A stretch of 64,000 nucleotides of DNA, taken from positions 124,001-188,000 of the forward strand of contig CAZTXB010000005.1 in NCBI GenBank assembly GCA_964617955.1, written 5' to 3'. The notes under the pieces were generated by a model. It searched no databases. It saw only the letters and a list, made by a program, of their open reading frames with translations, and was not told the DNA's origin. The position numbers and the translations under genes are program-made. This DNA is from JABWCE01 sp964617955 (GTDB lineage Bacteria > Bacteroidota > Bacteroidia > NS11-12g > UBA9320). Of the stretch, positions 45,231 to 54,528 are shown piece after piece. Position 1 is the stretch's first letter, and every line of letters starts with the position of its first letter.

Positions 45231-45707
45231 ATGGATTTAAAAGATATTCAAACCTTAATCAAGTTCATTTCTTCATCGGGAGTGGATGAAGTGAGCATTG
45301 AGCGCAAAGATTTTAAACTGAACATTCGCAAAAATAATAAATCTACAGAGGTAGTAATGGCTGCCCCTCAGGTTTCGTATCAGCAGGCTCCGGCCGCTCC
45401 GATAAGGCAAGAAACTGCCCCGGCTGAAGCTGCCAAAGCGGTTCAGGAAGCAACTTCAAACTCAAAACTTATTGAGGTAAAATCGCCCATGATAGGAACT
45501 TTTTACCGCTCATCGGGACCTGATAAGGCTCCGTTTGTTAGTGTAGGAGATGAAGTTTCTGTCGGTGACACGCTCTGTGTAATTGAGGCCATGAAACTCT
45601 TCAATGAAATAGAATGCGAAGTGAAGGGTAAAATTGTAAAAATTCTTGCCGATGACGCTACCCCGGTTGAGTATGACCAACCCTTATTTTTGGTAGACCC
45701 CAGCTAG
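45231..45707 (+). CDS. accB: Biotin carboxyl carrier protein of acetyl-CoA carboxylase
   Basis: A 158-residue protein that carries biotin for malonyl-CoA synthesis. An N-terminal helical region (IQTLIKFISSSGVDEVSIERKDF) is followed by an Ala/Pro-rich linker (residues about 50-75) and the biotinyl domain with EAMKLFNEIE, where Lys122 is the biotinylation site. It is followed after 77 bp by accC. Confidence 0.96.
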   Translation: MDLKDIQTLIKFISSSGVDEVSIERKDFKLNIRKNNKSTEVVMAAPQVSYQQAPAAPIRQETAPAEAAKAVQEATSNSKLIEVKSPMIGTFYRSSGPDKAPFVSVGDEVSVGDTLCVIEAMKLFNEIECEVKGKIVKILADDATPVEYDQPLFLVDPS

Positions 45708-45784
45708 TCTTTTTTGATCTGAACCTATCCGATCCCCTTTGTCATTTCCAAAATCTCCAAAATTTCAAATTTTGAAAAGTAAGC

Positions 45785-47122
45785 ATGTTTAAAAAAATAC
45801 TAATAGCAAACCGCGGCGAAATTGCATTGCGCATTATCCGAACCTGTAAAGAAATGGGTATTAAAACCGTAGCGGTTTATTCAACGGTTGATAAGGAAAG
45901 CCTGCATGTTCGCTTCGCCGATGAGGCTGTTTGCATTGGGCCACCTTCCAGCACCCTGAGTTATCTCAGTATGCCAAACATACTTTCGGCAGCCGAAATA
46001 ACCAATTCCGATGCCATTCATCCCGGATATGGCTTTTTGAGTGAAAATGCCAAGTTTTCAGAATTGTGCCGACAGCACAACATCAAATTTATAGGTGCTT
46101 CACCGGAAATGATAAACGCGATGGGCGATAAAATCAGTGCCAAAAATACCATGAAACTTGCAGGGGTTCCTACAGTTCCGGGCAGCGATGGCTTGATTAC
46201 CGACGTTAAAGAGGGTATAAAACTGGCAAAGAAAATGGGCTATCCTGTGATTTTGAAAGCCACTGCCGGTGGAGGAGGAAGGGGAATGCGTATTGTTTGG
46301 AACGACGATGAATTTGAACCTGCTTTTGCCTCTGCACAAACCGAATCGAAGGCTGCCTTTGGCAACGATGGGATGTATCTCGAAAAGTACATCGAAGAAC
46401 CCCGTCATATAGAAATTCAAATCGCTGGCGACCAATATGGCAAAGTTTGTCATCTTAGTGAACGCGATTGCTCTATTCAAAGACGCCATCAGAAATTAAT
46501 TGAGGAATGTCCTTCGCCCTTTATGACTGATGAGCTTAGGGAAAAAATGGGAGATGCTGCTGTAAAGGCCGCCTCCTTTATCAATTACGAAGGCGTAGGA
46601 ACTATTGAGTTTTTGGTGGATAAACACCGGAACTTTTATTTTATGGAAATGAACACCCGTATTCAGGTAGAGCACCCTGTAACGGAAGAGGTGATAAACT
46701 ATGACCTTATTAAAGAACAAATATTAATTGCAGCCGGGGTGCCCATATCAGGTAAAAATCATTACCCAAAAATGCATTGCATCGAATGCCGTATCAATGC
46801 CGAAGACCCCTACAAAAATTTTGCACCATCACCGGGAAAAATCACATCTTTACACAAACCGGGCGGGCATGGGGTGCGCGTGGATAGCCATATTTACTCA
46901 GGTTATGCCATTCCTCCTAATTACGACAGCATGATCGCAAAGCTCATTGTCGTGGCCCAAACCCGTGAAGAATGTATCGTGAAAATGCGCCGAGCTTTGG
47001 ACGAATTTATCATTGAAGGCATTAAAACGACCATTCCCCTGCAAATTCAACTCATGAACAACAAAGATTTCGTGGAAGGCAACTTCACCACCAAGTTTAT
47101 GGAAACTTTTGAAATGAAGTAA
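45785..47122 (+). CDS. accC: Biotin carboxylase of acetyl-CoA carboxylase
   Basis: A 445-residue ATP-grasp enzyme that carboxylates biotin on AccB. It opens with FKKILIANRGEIALRIIRT. It shows the glycine-rich ATP loop (KATAGGGGRGMRIV), the catalytic EMNTRIQVEHPVTE region, and the C-terminal biotin carboxylase domain (GVRVDSHIYSGYAIPPNYDSMIAKLI). It forms an operon with accB; the carboxyltransferase genes accA and accD are not here. Confidence 0.97.
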   Translation: MFKKILIANRGEIALRIIRTCKEMGIKTVAVYSTVDKESLHVRFADEAVCIGPPSSTLSYLSMPNILSAAEITNSDAIHPGYGFLSENAKFSELCRQHNIKFIGASPEMINAMGDKISAKNTMKLAGVPTVPGSDGLITDVKEGIKLAKKMGYPVILKATAGGGGRGMRIVWNDDEFEPAFASAQTESKAAFGNDGMYLEKYIEEPRHIEIQIAGDQYGKVCHLSERDCSIQRRHQKLIEECPSPFMTDELREKMGDAAVKAASFINYEGVGTIEFLVDKHRNFYFMEMNTRIQVEHPVTEEVINYDLIKEQILIAAGVPISGKNHYPKMHCIECRINAEDPYKNFAPSPGKITSLHKPGGHGVRVDSHIYSGYAIPPNYDSMIAKLIVVAQTREECIVKMRRALDEFIIEGIKTTIPLQIQLMNNKDFVEGNFTTKFMETFEMK

Positions 47123-47202
47123 GCTTATAGGCTAGCATTTCTTTTTTCCACGGGTTGCGCATAACCTCTTTATATTTTTTAATTTTACCTCAAATTAATA
47201 AT

Positions 47203-47622
47203 ATGAAGTTTTTGACATCTTTTGTTTTTTTCATTTTGCCACTACTCTGCTTCTCTCAGACTGAAGGCAAACCTGAAAATAATTCGGTTCCACCAGACTC
47301 AGAAGTATTCACCACCGTTGAGGAAATGCCTCAATTTATTGGAGGTGAAGAATCCCTTTTTAAGTTTATTATCTCACATTTGGTGTATCCTCCGGCTGCC
47401 ATTGAAAACAATGTGGAGGGAAAAATTTATTTGAAATTTGTAGTATTTAAAGATGGCTCTGTAGGCGATGTGAAGGTTATCAGTAAAACACGGCTCGGTT
47501 TTGGTTGCGAAGAAGAGGCCATCCGAATTGTAAAAATGATGCCGAAATGGAAACCCGGTAAGCAAAATGGCAAACCGGTCGCTGTGTATTTTGTATTGCC
47601 TTTTCAATTTAAGCTGAACTAA
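47203..47622 (+). CDS. TonB C-terminal-domain protein, first paralogue
   Basis: A 139-residue exported protein: a signal peptide (KFLTSFVFFILPLLCFSQ), then a TonB C-terminal domain with MPQFIGGEESLFKFI, YPPAAIENNVEGKIYLKFVV and EEEAIRIVKMMPKWKPGKQNGKPV. Unlike a true TonB it has no long Pro-rich linker, and its N-terminal hydrophobic segment looks cleavable, so it may be a soluble periplasmic homologue. ATG 47203 is preferred because an earlier frame start would lack a signal peptide. The next gene is a paralogue 4 bp downstream. Confidence 0.78.
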   Translation: MKFLTSFVFFILPLLCFSQTEGKPENNSVPPDSEVFTTVEEMPQFIGGEESLFKFIISHLVYPPAAIENNVEGKIYLKFVVFKDGSVGDVKVISKTRLGFGCEEEAIRIVKMMPKWKPGKQNGKPVAVYFVLPFQFKLN

Positions 47623-47626
47623 AAAG

Positions 47627-48073
47627 ATGAAAAAAACTTTGGCTTTGCTTATCTTGTTATTTCCTTTGGCCATTCAAGCACAAATTGATTCCTCACAGTC
47701 TGCCCATGTTTATAAAACTGAAATTAAGGTAAGCGAAAGCATACCAAAATCTGTATACCTTGTTGGCGATAGCAAACCTCAGTTTCCGGGAGGTCCTGAG
47801 GCCATGAATAACTACATTGCCGAGCAGCTTAAATACCCTGTAGAGGCTATCAACAATCAGACCTCAGGTCGTGTAAAGCTCAAATTTATCATCGACTCAA
47901 TAGGGAAAATTTGCTGTATCAATTACATCGGAGAGAATAGCGGATACGGTTTTGAAGAAGAAGCCATACGCATTTTCAGGCAAATGCCCTTGTGGATTCC
48001 TGCTACCCTGCGCAATCGACCTGTAGCAGTATACTACCAGTTAGTGGTGGGGTTTCAGTACCAGGAGGAATAA
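47627..48073 (+). CDS. TonB C-terminal-domain protein, second paralogue
   Basis: A 148-residue protein with a signal peptide (KKTLALLILLFPLAIQAQ) and a TonB C-terminal domain (KPQFPGGPEAMNNYI, YPVEAINNQTSGRVKLKFII, EEEAIRIFRQMPLWIPATLRNRPV). Similar to the gene 4 bp upstream, presumably by tandem duplication. As with that gene, the absence of a linker argues against energy transduction in the classical way. Convergent with the LamG cargo gene, with 3 bp between stops. Confidence 0.78.
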   Translation: MKKTLALLILLFPLAIQAQIDSSQSAHVYKTEIKVSESIPKSVYLVGDSKPQFPGGPEAMNNYIAEQLKYPVEAINNQTSGRVKLKFIIDSIGKICCINYIGENSGYGFEEEAIRIFRQMPLWIPATLRNRPVAVYYQLVVGFQYQEE

Positions 48074-48076
48074 TGT

Positions 48077-49009
48077 TTAAATCATGACCTTTTTTGTATA
48101 AAGGTTCCCTGCAGAATCCTTCATTCGGATGTAATAGATACCCGAAGGTAAATAACTTAAATCTAAAACTTTAAGGTCAGACTGATTTATCCACTGTCCC
48201 GAAACGGAATAGATATCCATCGATTTAAGTTCTATAGTACTTTCTACTCTAAAAACTTTTGGCAGATAGGAATCAGGAACCAGTTTTAGCCCCTTGGTTT
48301 CAGAATACTTTTTGATCCCTGAACTTGGCATGGTGTATAACTGCCTCAACTCGGTAGTATCCAAAACTCGGCTGTAAAATCTTACCTCATCAAGGGTTCC
48401 ATTATAGTAGCCATCCTTACCCATGCCCAGATGCATGCTTCTGGTTGAATCCTGGGAATAGCTGTTAGTAACATCAACCGTTTGTAACACCTTACAATTT
48501 TTGTAGAAGGCTACTTTTTTTGTCTTGCTGTTATAATTAGCGGTAAAAAACTCCCAGGAACCGTCAGGCGACACAGGTTCAATAAAAATTCTTTTTGAAA
48601 TACCGGCATAGGACCAAAAATAGGCGCCATTGCCGTTATGACTGTAATACAAGGATATGTCTATTCTGTTACTTGTATTATCAGGCATTAACATCATGGT
48701 GTTGGAGGTTACGTTTTTTACAGACTTTGCCCAAAGGGTTATCGTCAAATCTCCGGTTGGGAGATATTTGCCAAATTTTGACAGAATGGCATAATCGTTT
48801 GTCCCATCAAAAAATAAGGCTGAATTGGATCTTCCAAACCGATCCGCCACGTAAGTACCCTCTACCAGCACTCCATCATACTTGTTTTTAGTCGCATCCT
48901 TCACATTGTTATTTAAAGGATAGTAGGCTATCATGCCGCTGTCTAATTTTGACTGCGAGTGAACATTTGAGGCTATTACAATAAAAAGTAAGGAAAATAT
49001 ATTTTTCAT
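48077..49009 (-). CDS. LamG-domain T9SS cargo protein
   Basis: A 310-residue secreted protein: a signal peptide (KNIFSLLFIVIASNVHSQ), then a LamG/concanavalin A-like domain (residues about 20-215) with GMIAYYPLNNNVKDATKNKY, NSALFFDGTNDYAIL and GTLDEVRFYSRVLDTTEL. A type A T9SS sorting domain is at the C-terminus (YSVSGQWINQS...LPSGIYYIRM...KKVMI). ATG 49009 is preferred over 49042. TACATTTG on the minus strand at 49029-49036 is a likely -7 box. It probably binds glycan or protein at the cell surface. Confidence 0.85.
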   Translation of the reverse strand: MKNIFSLLFIVIASNVHSQSKLDSGMIAYYPLNNNVKDATKNKYDGVLVEGTYVADRFGRSNSALFFDGTNDYAILSKFGKYLPTGDLTITLWAKSVKNVTSNTMMLMPDNTSNRIDISLYYSHNGNGAYFWSYAGISKRIFIEPVSPDGSWEFFTANYNSKTKKVAFYKNCKVLQTVDVTNSYSQDSTRSMHLGMGKDGYYNGTLDEVRFYSRVLDTTELRQLYTMPSSGIKKYSETKGLKLVPDSYLPKVFRVESTIELKSMDIYSVSGQWINQSDLKVLDLSYLPSGIYYIRMKDSAGNLYTKKVMI

Positions 49010-49112
49010 AAATGTTTTTGATATTTCACAAATGTAATTCATTTTTATAGGGCAAATGTTTATCTTAGTTTTTTAACACAATCGTGATATTTTTGCATTC
49101 TTAATTAGATAA

Positions 49113-50855
49113 ATGGCCAAACCAATTAGTGCCCCAAGAAAAACATCTGTAACCAAAAAAAGCTTATTTGAGAGATCTGAACTCTCCATTTCACAAAACA
49201 TGAAATGGTGGCAAATCGGACTCAGCCTGGTCGCCCTCATTTTCAGTTTTCTGATGTTCGATGCCAAAATTTCAATCGGTCACGACGATTCTCTCTATAT
49301 CATGGCCGCGCAAAAATATGCCAACAATTTTTTTGGCTATTGGTACTCCGACAACGCACCGCTCTACGTTATGTTTTTGGCCTTGCCTCTCAAACTTTTC
49401 GGCCTCAATCTTATCCTGCTTAAACTTTTGTCGGTTCTGTTCTTTGTATCCAGTGTATGGTTCCTTTTTACGGCCTTTAAAAACCGAATCCCTCATCTGT
49501 TATTGGTCTGTTCGCTTTTTATTTACGCCACCAATTTTTTCGCCCTTTCCTATGCGAGTTTAACCTATACCGAAGCTTTTTACCTCCTCATGCAGAGCCT
49601 GTTTTTTTGGGTTTTCTTTAAACATATTGATGCACTTCCTGAAAGCGATTCGAGCTTTTCACACATAGGCAAAAACGCTCTAAAGTGGCTGTTTCTCGGT
49701 TTTATGATGTTTGTGCTCTATTTCACCCGTACCGTTGGAATCGGGGTATTTTTAGCACTGGCCTTTTTCTTCTTATTTCGCAAAGAATGGAAAAACACCC
49801 TGGCCTCTGTTCTATCTTTTGCCCTGATTTATGGCCTGGTTGAGGCCATAAAAAAAGGACTTTGGGGAAGTAAAATTTCAAATTTCGCCCAGTCCAATAT
49901 CCTCTTTTTAAAAGATGCCTACGATCCTAAACAAGGACAGGAGGATTTGTCGGGCTTTATCGATCGCTTTTTTGGAAACGTGGTTATCTACCTCTCAGGC
50001 CGCTTTTGGGAAATTCTGGGTTTTAAAACTGAAAACGGTGAATTTAATGCTCCACTGGGTTTTATAACCGCCATCTTCCTGCTTATCGGTTTTATTGTAG
50101 CGTTGAGAAGCAAGCAAAAATACTTGCTGTCAACCTCACTCTATGTATTGGCTTTGCTGGGAATTACCTTTTTTGCCCTTCAAACCTCATGGGGCCAGGG
50201 CCGATTGGTGATGGTATACCTCCCTTTAATGATTATGGTTATCTTTTACAGTTTGTACCGCTTACTCGATAAACCAAAAAATGCCTCTTTTCAGTTTGTT
50301 TTCTTCCTGATTATGGGCATTTTTATCTGGAACAATACCAAAGCCACCATGAAAAGATCTGTAAAGAATATACCCGTGGTTAAGAAGAATCTTATTGAAG
50401 GTGATAAGTTTGAAGGCTATACCGATGATTATAAAAACTTTTTGATGCTTAGCGAATGGTGTGCCGATAGCCTTCCAAAAGGCTCGCTCGTAGTAAGTCG
50501 TAAGGCTCCCATGAGCTTCGTGTATGGCCGAGGAATGGAATTTTACCCCATTTATAAAGCCAATGGACCATCAGACGCCGACAGTGTGCTGGCTATTATG
50601 AAAAATGCCAAAGTAACCCATGTTATTTTTTGCAATCTTCGACTCGATCCTAAGCGCAGCGGCGATGTGATGTCTACGGTACCGGCAGGTTATCCTTCCA
50701 TTTACCAGGCGTACATCGATTCCGACCAAAAATCAATCATCAACTCCATGCACAATTATTTTTTACCGGTGGTTAATAAATACCCGCTAAAATTTGAACT
50801 CATCAAAAAAATGGGCGACGACGAAGAAGCTCTTTTGTATAAGATTAATTATTAA
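49113..50855 (+). CDS. GT-C-type membrane glycosyltransferase (ArnT/PMT-like)
   Basis: A 580-residue polytopic membrane protein with about 11 transmembrane segments after a basic, Ser-rich cytoplasmic N-terminus. The first periplasmic loop holds the acidic motif SIGHDDSLYIM typical of polyprenyl-phosphate-sugar-dependent GT-C enzymes. The C-terminal 140 residues form a soluble periplasmic domain (LSEWCADSLPKGSLVVSRK). TATTTTTG at 49088-49095 is a likely -7 box 17 nt upstream. It begins a three-gene operon with two methyltransferase/glycosyltransferase genes, which suggests surface glycan or glycolipid assembly. Confidence 0.7.
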   Translation: MAKPISAPRKTSVTKKSLFERSELSISQNMKWWQIGLSLVALIFSFLMFDAKISIGHDDSLYIMAAQKYANNFFGYWYSDNAPLYVMFLALPLKLFGLNLILLKLLSVLFFVSSVWFLFTAFKNRIPHLLLVCSLFIYATNFFALSYASLTYTEAFYLLMQSLFFWVFFKHIDALPESDSSFSHIGKNALKWLFLGFMMFVLYFTRTVGIGVFLALAFFFLFRKEWKNTLASVLSFALIYGLVEAIKKGLWGSKISNFAQSNILFLKDAYDPKQGQEDLSGFIDRFFGNVVIYLSGRFWEILGFKTENGEFNAPLGFITAIFLLIGFIVALRSKQKYLLSTSLYVLALLGITFFALQTSWGQGRLVMVYLPLMIMVIFYSLYRLLDKPKNASFQFVFFLIMGIFIWNNTKATMKRSVKNIPVVKKNLIEGDKFEGYTDDYKNFLMLSEWCADSLPKGSLVVSRKAPMSFVYGRGMEFYPIYKANGPSDADSVLAIMKNAKVTHVIFCNLRLDPKRSGDVMSTVPAGYPSIYQAYIDSDQKSIINSMHNYFLPVVNKYPLKFELIKKMGDDEEALLYKINY

Positions 50856-51620
50856 ATGCTAAAATTTCTCCGACTTCCCGGCGTTGACCAATATGATTTG
50901 GACGACCCTCGCCGTACCATTCATCACAAGGAAATTATTTTATCGAAGCCATTTTTAAAAAAATTATATGTAGAATGGTATACCTTTTTTAAAAATGAAT
51001 GCCGTTCTTTAAATTCTCAAAACATCATCGAACTCGGATCGGGAGGCGGATTTTTAAAGGAGATTATGCCCGAGGTGAAAACGAGTGATATTTTGGAACT
51101 TCCTGGCAACGACCTCACCTTTAATGCCCTCGAAATGCCTTTTCAAAATAACAGCATCAGTGCCTTTTTAATGGTTGACGTGTTTCACCATGTGCCGGAT
51201 AGTTTGCAGTTACTGAAAGAAATGGAGAGAACTTTGAAACCGGGTGGTAAAATCATAATGAACGAGCCTTGGAATTCTGCCTGGGGCCAAATGATTTATA
51301 AAAATTTTCACCATGAAACCTTTAATCCTAAGGGGGGATGGAGTATACCCTCCTCAGGCCCAATGAGTGATGCCAATGGCGCCTTGCCGTGGATTGTATT
51401 TAAGCGCGATTTTGAAAAATTTAAAGCCGATTTCCCCGGCCTGGAGCTTAAAGTACTCAAACCTCATACTCCCTTGCGCTATCTCTTAAGTGGCGGAGTT
51501 TCCATGCGGTCGCTGGTACCTCAATGGAGCTTTGGACTTGTCCGCGCAACAGAACTTCTTTTGAGCCCATTGAATAAATGGTTTAGCATGTTTGTAACCA
51601 TTGTGATTGAAAAGAAATAG
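50856..51620 (+). CDS. SAM-dependent methyltransferase (type 11)
   Basis: A 254-residue protein with a class I methyltransferase core: motif I is IELGSGGGFLKEIMPE, and the acidic stretch DVFHHVPDSLQLLKEMERTLKPGG is typical of methyltransferase type 11. The C-terminal half is family-specific. It starts on the base after the stop of the GT-C gene (TAA ATG), so it is co-translated. The substrate is likely a sugar or lipid of the same pathway (inference). Confidence 0.82.
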   Translation: MLKFLRLPGVDQYDLDDPRRTIHHKEIILSKPFLKKLYVEWYTFFKNECRSLNSQNIIELGSGGGFLKEIMPEVKTSDILELPGNDLTFNALEMPFQNNSISAFLMVDVFHHVPDSLQLLKEMERTLKPGGKIIMNEPWNSAWGQMIYKNFHHETFNPKGGWSIPSSGPMSDANGALPWIVFKRDFEKFKADFPGLELKVLKPHTPLRYLLSGGVSMRSLVPQWSFGLVRATELLLSPLNKWFSMFVTIVIEKK

Positions 51621-51756
51621 CTCAAGATTTTAATAACAAGAGGCAGCTGCAAGCTTTTAAGAAGCTGTTCTCTACTTTTTAGCCCTTTAAAGTCAATCCA
51701 ATTTTTTTTGTAGCTAAATAAAGAATTTATTTGCACCTTTATTATCCACCCTAACA

Positions 51757-53169
51757 ATGTCCCTTCTCGCGTATTTTCAATCCATTGCCTCAAACCGACC
51801 AAAAAACCGTCAAAGCCACGCTTATTATTGGAACGACATTACAAGGTATTGCGATTATTTTATCAATGAAAATTGTTCTGTTCTTGAAATAGGATGCGGT
51901 ACCGGCGAATTGCTGGCCGGGTTGAAAAGTCAAAACAAAACAGGGGTGGATTTCTCGGTAAACATGATTGAGTTGGCACGTAAAAATCATCCTTCAGTTC
52001 AATTTGAAGTGATGGAGGCCTCTGAGATAAGCTTTTCAAAACCCTTCGATGTCATCATACTGTCCAATGTGGTGGGATTTTTACCGGATGTGCAGGCCGT
52101 ATTCGAAAATCTTCACAAGGTTTGCCATTCCCGCACCAAAATCATAGTGAGCTACTATAGCAAATTGTGGGAGCCCTTGCTGAGATTGGGCGAAAAACTG
52201 GGTTTGAAGACCCAGTCCCCACAACAAAATTGGCTTACTCTGGAAGACCTCAACAATTTATTTTATATATCCGGGTTCGAAGTTTTCCGTAACACACGCC
52301 GGATGATCCTGCCTTTTTATTTGCCACTTGTCTCTGAATTTTTTAATAACTTTTTGGCCAAGATGCCACTGTTCCGACACTTGTGCCTCAACCATTTTTC
52401 ATTTGCCCGTCCCAAACCCCAAATCAAGGAGGCAGAGGCCTCCGATAAATATTCCATCTCTATTGTCATCCCAGCCAGGAATGAAAGTGGAAATATTGAA
52501 AATGCCATACTCCGAACCCCAAAAATCGGCAAGCATACCGAACTTATCTTTATTGAGGGTAATTCAACGGACGATACCTGGGAAAAAATTCAGGAAATGG
52601 CCGAAAAATATAAGCATTCGCATGATATTAAAATTGGAAGGCAAGAAGGCAAAGGCAAAGGCGATGCCGTGAGAAAAGGTTTTGCCATGGCCAGCGGCGA
52701 CATACTCACCATTTTAGACGCCGACCTCACCATGCCACCGGAAGATTTACCAAAATTTTATCAGGCCATTGCCAGCGGTAAAGGCGACTTTATAAATGGC
52801 AGCCGACTGGTTTACGTGATGGAGAAAAAAGCCATGCGTTTTTTAAATATTCTTGGAAACAAGTTTTTTAGCCTTGCCTTTTCATGGTTGCTCGAACAAC
52901 CTTTTAAGGATACACTTTGCGGAACCAAGGTTATTTTCAAGGACGATTATGAAAAGCTTATCCAAAACCGAAAATTCTTCGGCGAGTTTGACCCCTTTGG
53001 TGATTTTGATCTCATTTTCGGGGCCTACAAACTCAATCTAAAAATTGTTGAAGTGCCGATACGATATAGGGAAAGAACTTATGGCGACACGAATATTTCA
53101 AGATTTAAACATGGCTTAATCTTACTTAAAATGGTAATTTTTGCCATGAAAAAAATTAAATTTTACTAG
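51757..53169 (+). CDS. Methyltransferase-glycosyltransferase family 2 fusion
   Basis: A 470-residue bifunctional protein. Residues 1-205 are a SAM methyltransferase (VLEIGCGTGELLAGL at about 42-56, DVIILSNVVGFLPDV). Residues about 225-470 are a GT2 domain of the dolichol-phosphate-mannose synthase type (ISIVIPARNESGNIENAI, ILDADLTMPPEDLPKF with the Asp-x-Asp, RERTYGDTNISRF). The frame is continuous through a linker rich in Pro/Lys/Glu, so this is a true fusion, not a missed stop. It follows the methyltransferase gene by 136 bp and probably acts in the same surface-glycan pathway; the acceptor may be a polyprenyl-phosphate. Confidence 0.85.
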   Translation: MSLLAYFQSIASNRPKNRQSHAYYWNDITRYCDYFINENCSVLEIGCGTGELLAGLKSQNKTGVDFSVNMIELARKNHPSVQFEVMEASEISFSKPFDVIILSNVVGFLPDVQAVFENLHKVCHSRTKIIVSYYSKLWEPLLRLGEKLGLKTQSPQQNWLTLEDLNNLFYISGFEVFRNTRRMILPFYLPLVSEFFNNFLAKMPLFRHLCLNHFSFARPKPQIKEAEASDKYSISIVIPARNESGNIENAILRTPKIGKHTELIFIEGNSTDDTWEKIQEMAEKYKHSHDIKIGRQEGKGKGDAVRKGFAMASGDILTILDADLTMPPEDLPKFYQAIASGKGDFINGSRLVYVMEKKAMRFLNILGNKFFSLAFSWLLEQPFKDTLCGTKVIFKDDYEKLIQNRKFFGEFDPFGDFDLIFGAYKLNLKIVEVPIRYRERTYGDTNISRFKHGLILLKMVIFAMKKIKFY

Positions 53170-53241
53170 AAGATAAGTCAACGCTCTTCAGATTAACAAG
53201 GAAGACAAGCGTCAATGCCTGGCCTTATTATACGATGCCGA

Positions 53242-53676
53242 TCAAAGCCTCTTTTTTTTAAAAAAATCCTTCATCAGCATTGAACAATCCTCAGACAAAA
53301 CGCCTGTGTGAACGGAGGTTTGCTTGTGAAGAATGCAAGGATTGTAGAGCGTGTAACCTGTTTTAGGCTCCGCTGTACCCCATACCAGTTTGCCAATTCT
53401 GACCCACTTTAATGCTCCTGCGCACATGGCACAGGGTTCGATGGTGACATACATCGTACACTCTTCGAGAATTTTGCTACCCATTGCGTTAAAGGCTGCC
53501 GTAAGTGCTATAATTTCGGCATGCGCGGTATTGTCGTTCAGCATTTCGGTTTGATTATGCCCCTTAGCAATAATTTTATCACCTGAAACAATGATAGCCC
53601 CTATGGGAACCTCATCTGCATCCAAGGCCTTTAAAGCCTCTTTATAGGCCTGCTTCATGTAATATTCATCATTCAC
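53242..53676 (-). CDS. tadA: tRNA-specific adenosine deaminase or related nucleoside deaminase
   Basis: A 144-residue zinc-dependent deaminase converting wobble A34 to inosine in tRNA-Arg. The zinc and proton-shuttle motifs are complete: TAHAEIIAL (His, Glu) and IEPCAMCAGAL (two Cys). I prefer the GTG at 53676 because the family N-terminus (NDEYYMKQAYKEALKA) begins there and a TACATTTG -7 box lies 5-13 nt upstream (53682-53689). A longer frame to 53739 would cross that promoter. A guanine deaminase role cannot be excluded. Confidence 0.87.
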   Translation of the reverse strand: MNDEYYMKQAYKEALKALDADEVPIGAIIVSGDKIIAKGHNQTEMLNDNTAHAEIIALTAAFNAMGSKILEECTMYVTIEPCAMCAGALKWVRIGKLVWGTAEPKTGYTLYNPCILHKQTSVHTGVLSEDCSMLMKDFFKKKRL

Positions 53677-53810
53677 ATTGGCAAATGTAACGCTATGCAG
53701 TTTAAAAGCACAAGGGCGAAATACATTCTCTGATAGCATACCTTAATCGAATGAGGAAGAACATGCTGAAAATCATGAAAATCCTGCAAATCCTGCTTAA
53801 TTTTGCCCCC

Positions 53811-54233
53811 ATGAACGCCTACGACAAAAAACTTAAACAAATTCAATTACAACATCAAATAGTCGAAATTTTAAAAAACGACAATGGCGTCAGTTGTCAT
53901 TTCGATTACCACATCAATATGATGAGCGATGAAGAAACCATTAAACTCAATCTGCTGACTTATAATCCAGCCCACCAAAATTATATGTTGTTGCATTCCG
54001 CAGCGGGCAAAAGCAGTATCCATTGTCTCGAGAAAATGGAGCAGTTTCTTCATGAATTTTATAACCCTGAATTTCTTTACTCCTTCACCATTGAATGGAA
54101 AAAGAAAGGGGAGACCACGAAACATATTTCTTATTTCAGGGCGATAGATGAAGCTTCAGCTACTGAAAAATTTCTTCACGAAAAGAACGAAGAGGAGTAT
54201 GAATATGCAGTGCACAAAAACCCCATTGCATAG
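53811..54233 (+). CDS. Small cytoplasmic protein of unknown function
   Basis: A 140-residue protein, acidic and rich in Glu, His and Phe, with no signal peptide, membrane segment or enzyme motif that I recognise. The start is chosen at ATG 53811, five bases after a perfect TAATTTTG -7 box (53798-53805), so the mRNA would be nearly leaderless; an earlier ATG at 53751 lies upstream of that box. The C-terminal part (ISYFRAIDEASATEKFLHEKNEEEYEYAV) is helical. It is divergent from tadA. Confidence 0.6.
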   Translation: MNAYDKKLKQIQLQHQIVEILKNDNGVSCHFDYHINMMSDEETIKLNLLTYNPAHQNYMLLHSAAGKSSIHCLEKMEQFLHEFYNPEFLYSFTIEWKKKGETTKHISYFRAIDEASATEKFLHEKNEEEYEYAVHKNPIA

Positions 54234-54528
54234 TTTTTGCCTTTATTCCTAAATACTTAATTTATTGAATGAAGGCTTTCTGAAAGAAGGTGATGAATGT
54301 TGCCTATAAATTAGCCTGTCAAAAAAACCCAAGCATTGCATGAAATTAACTTCGTAAAAAAAACCATGGATGGGAATTTTTAGTCCGGAATTCTATCTAA
54401 ACATTTCTTTAAAATAAATTGCAGTATCATTGCATTCCTAAGCGCTCGTATTCTTCCTATATCTCTTTATGTACACATCTCCTATACTTTCATTATTACA
54501 AGGATTTTACGTCATAAGTGAAAAAAGA
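54234..54528. other. Gap upstream of the carotenoid promoter
   Basis: About 295 bp, AT-rich, without a supported gene, RNA or repeat. Confidence 0.4.
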
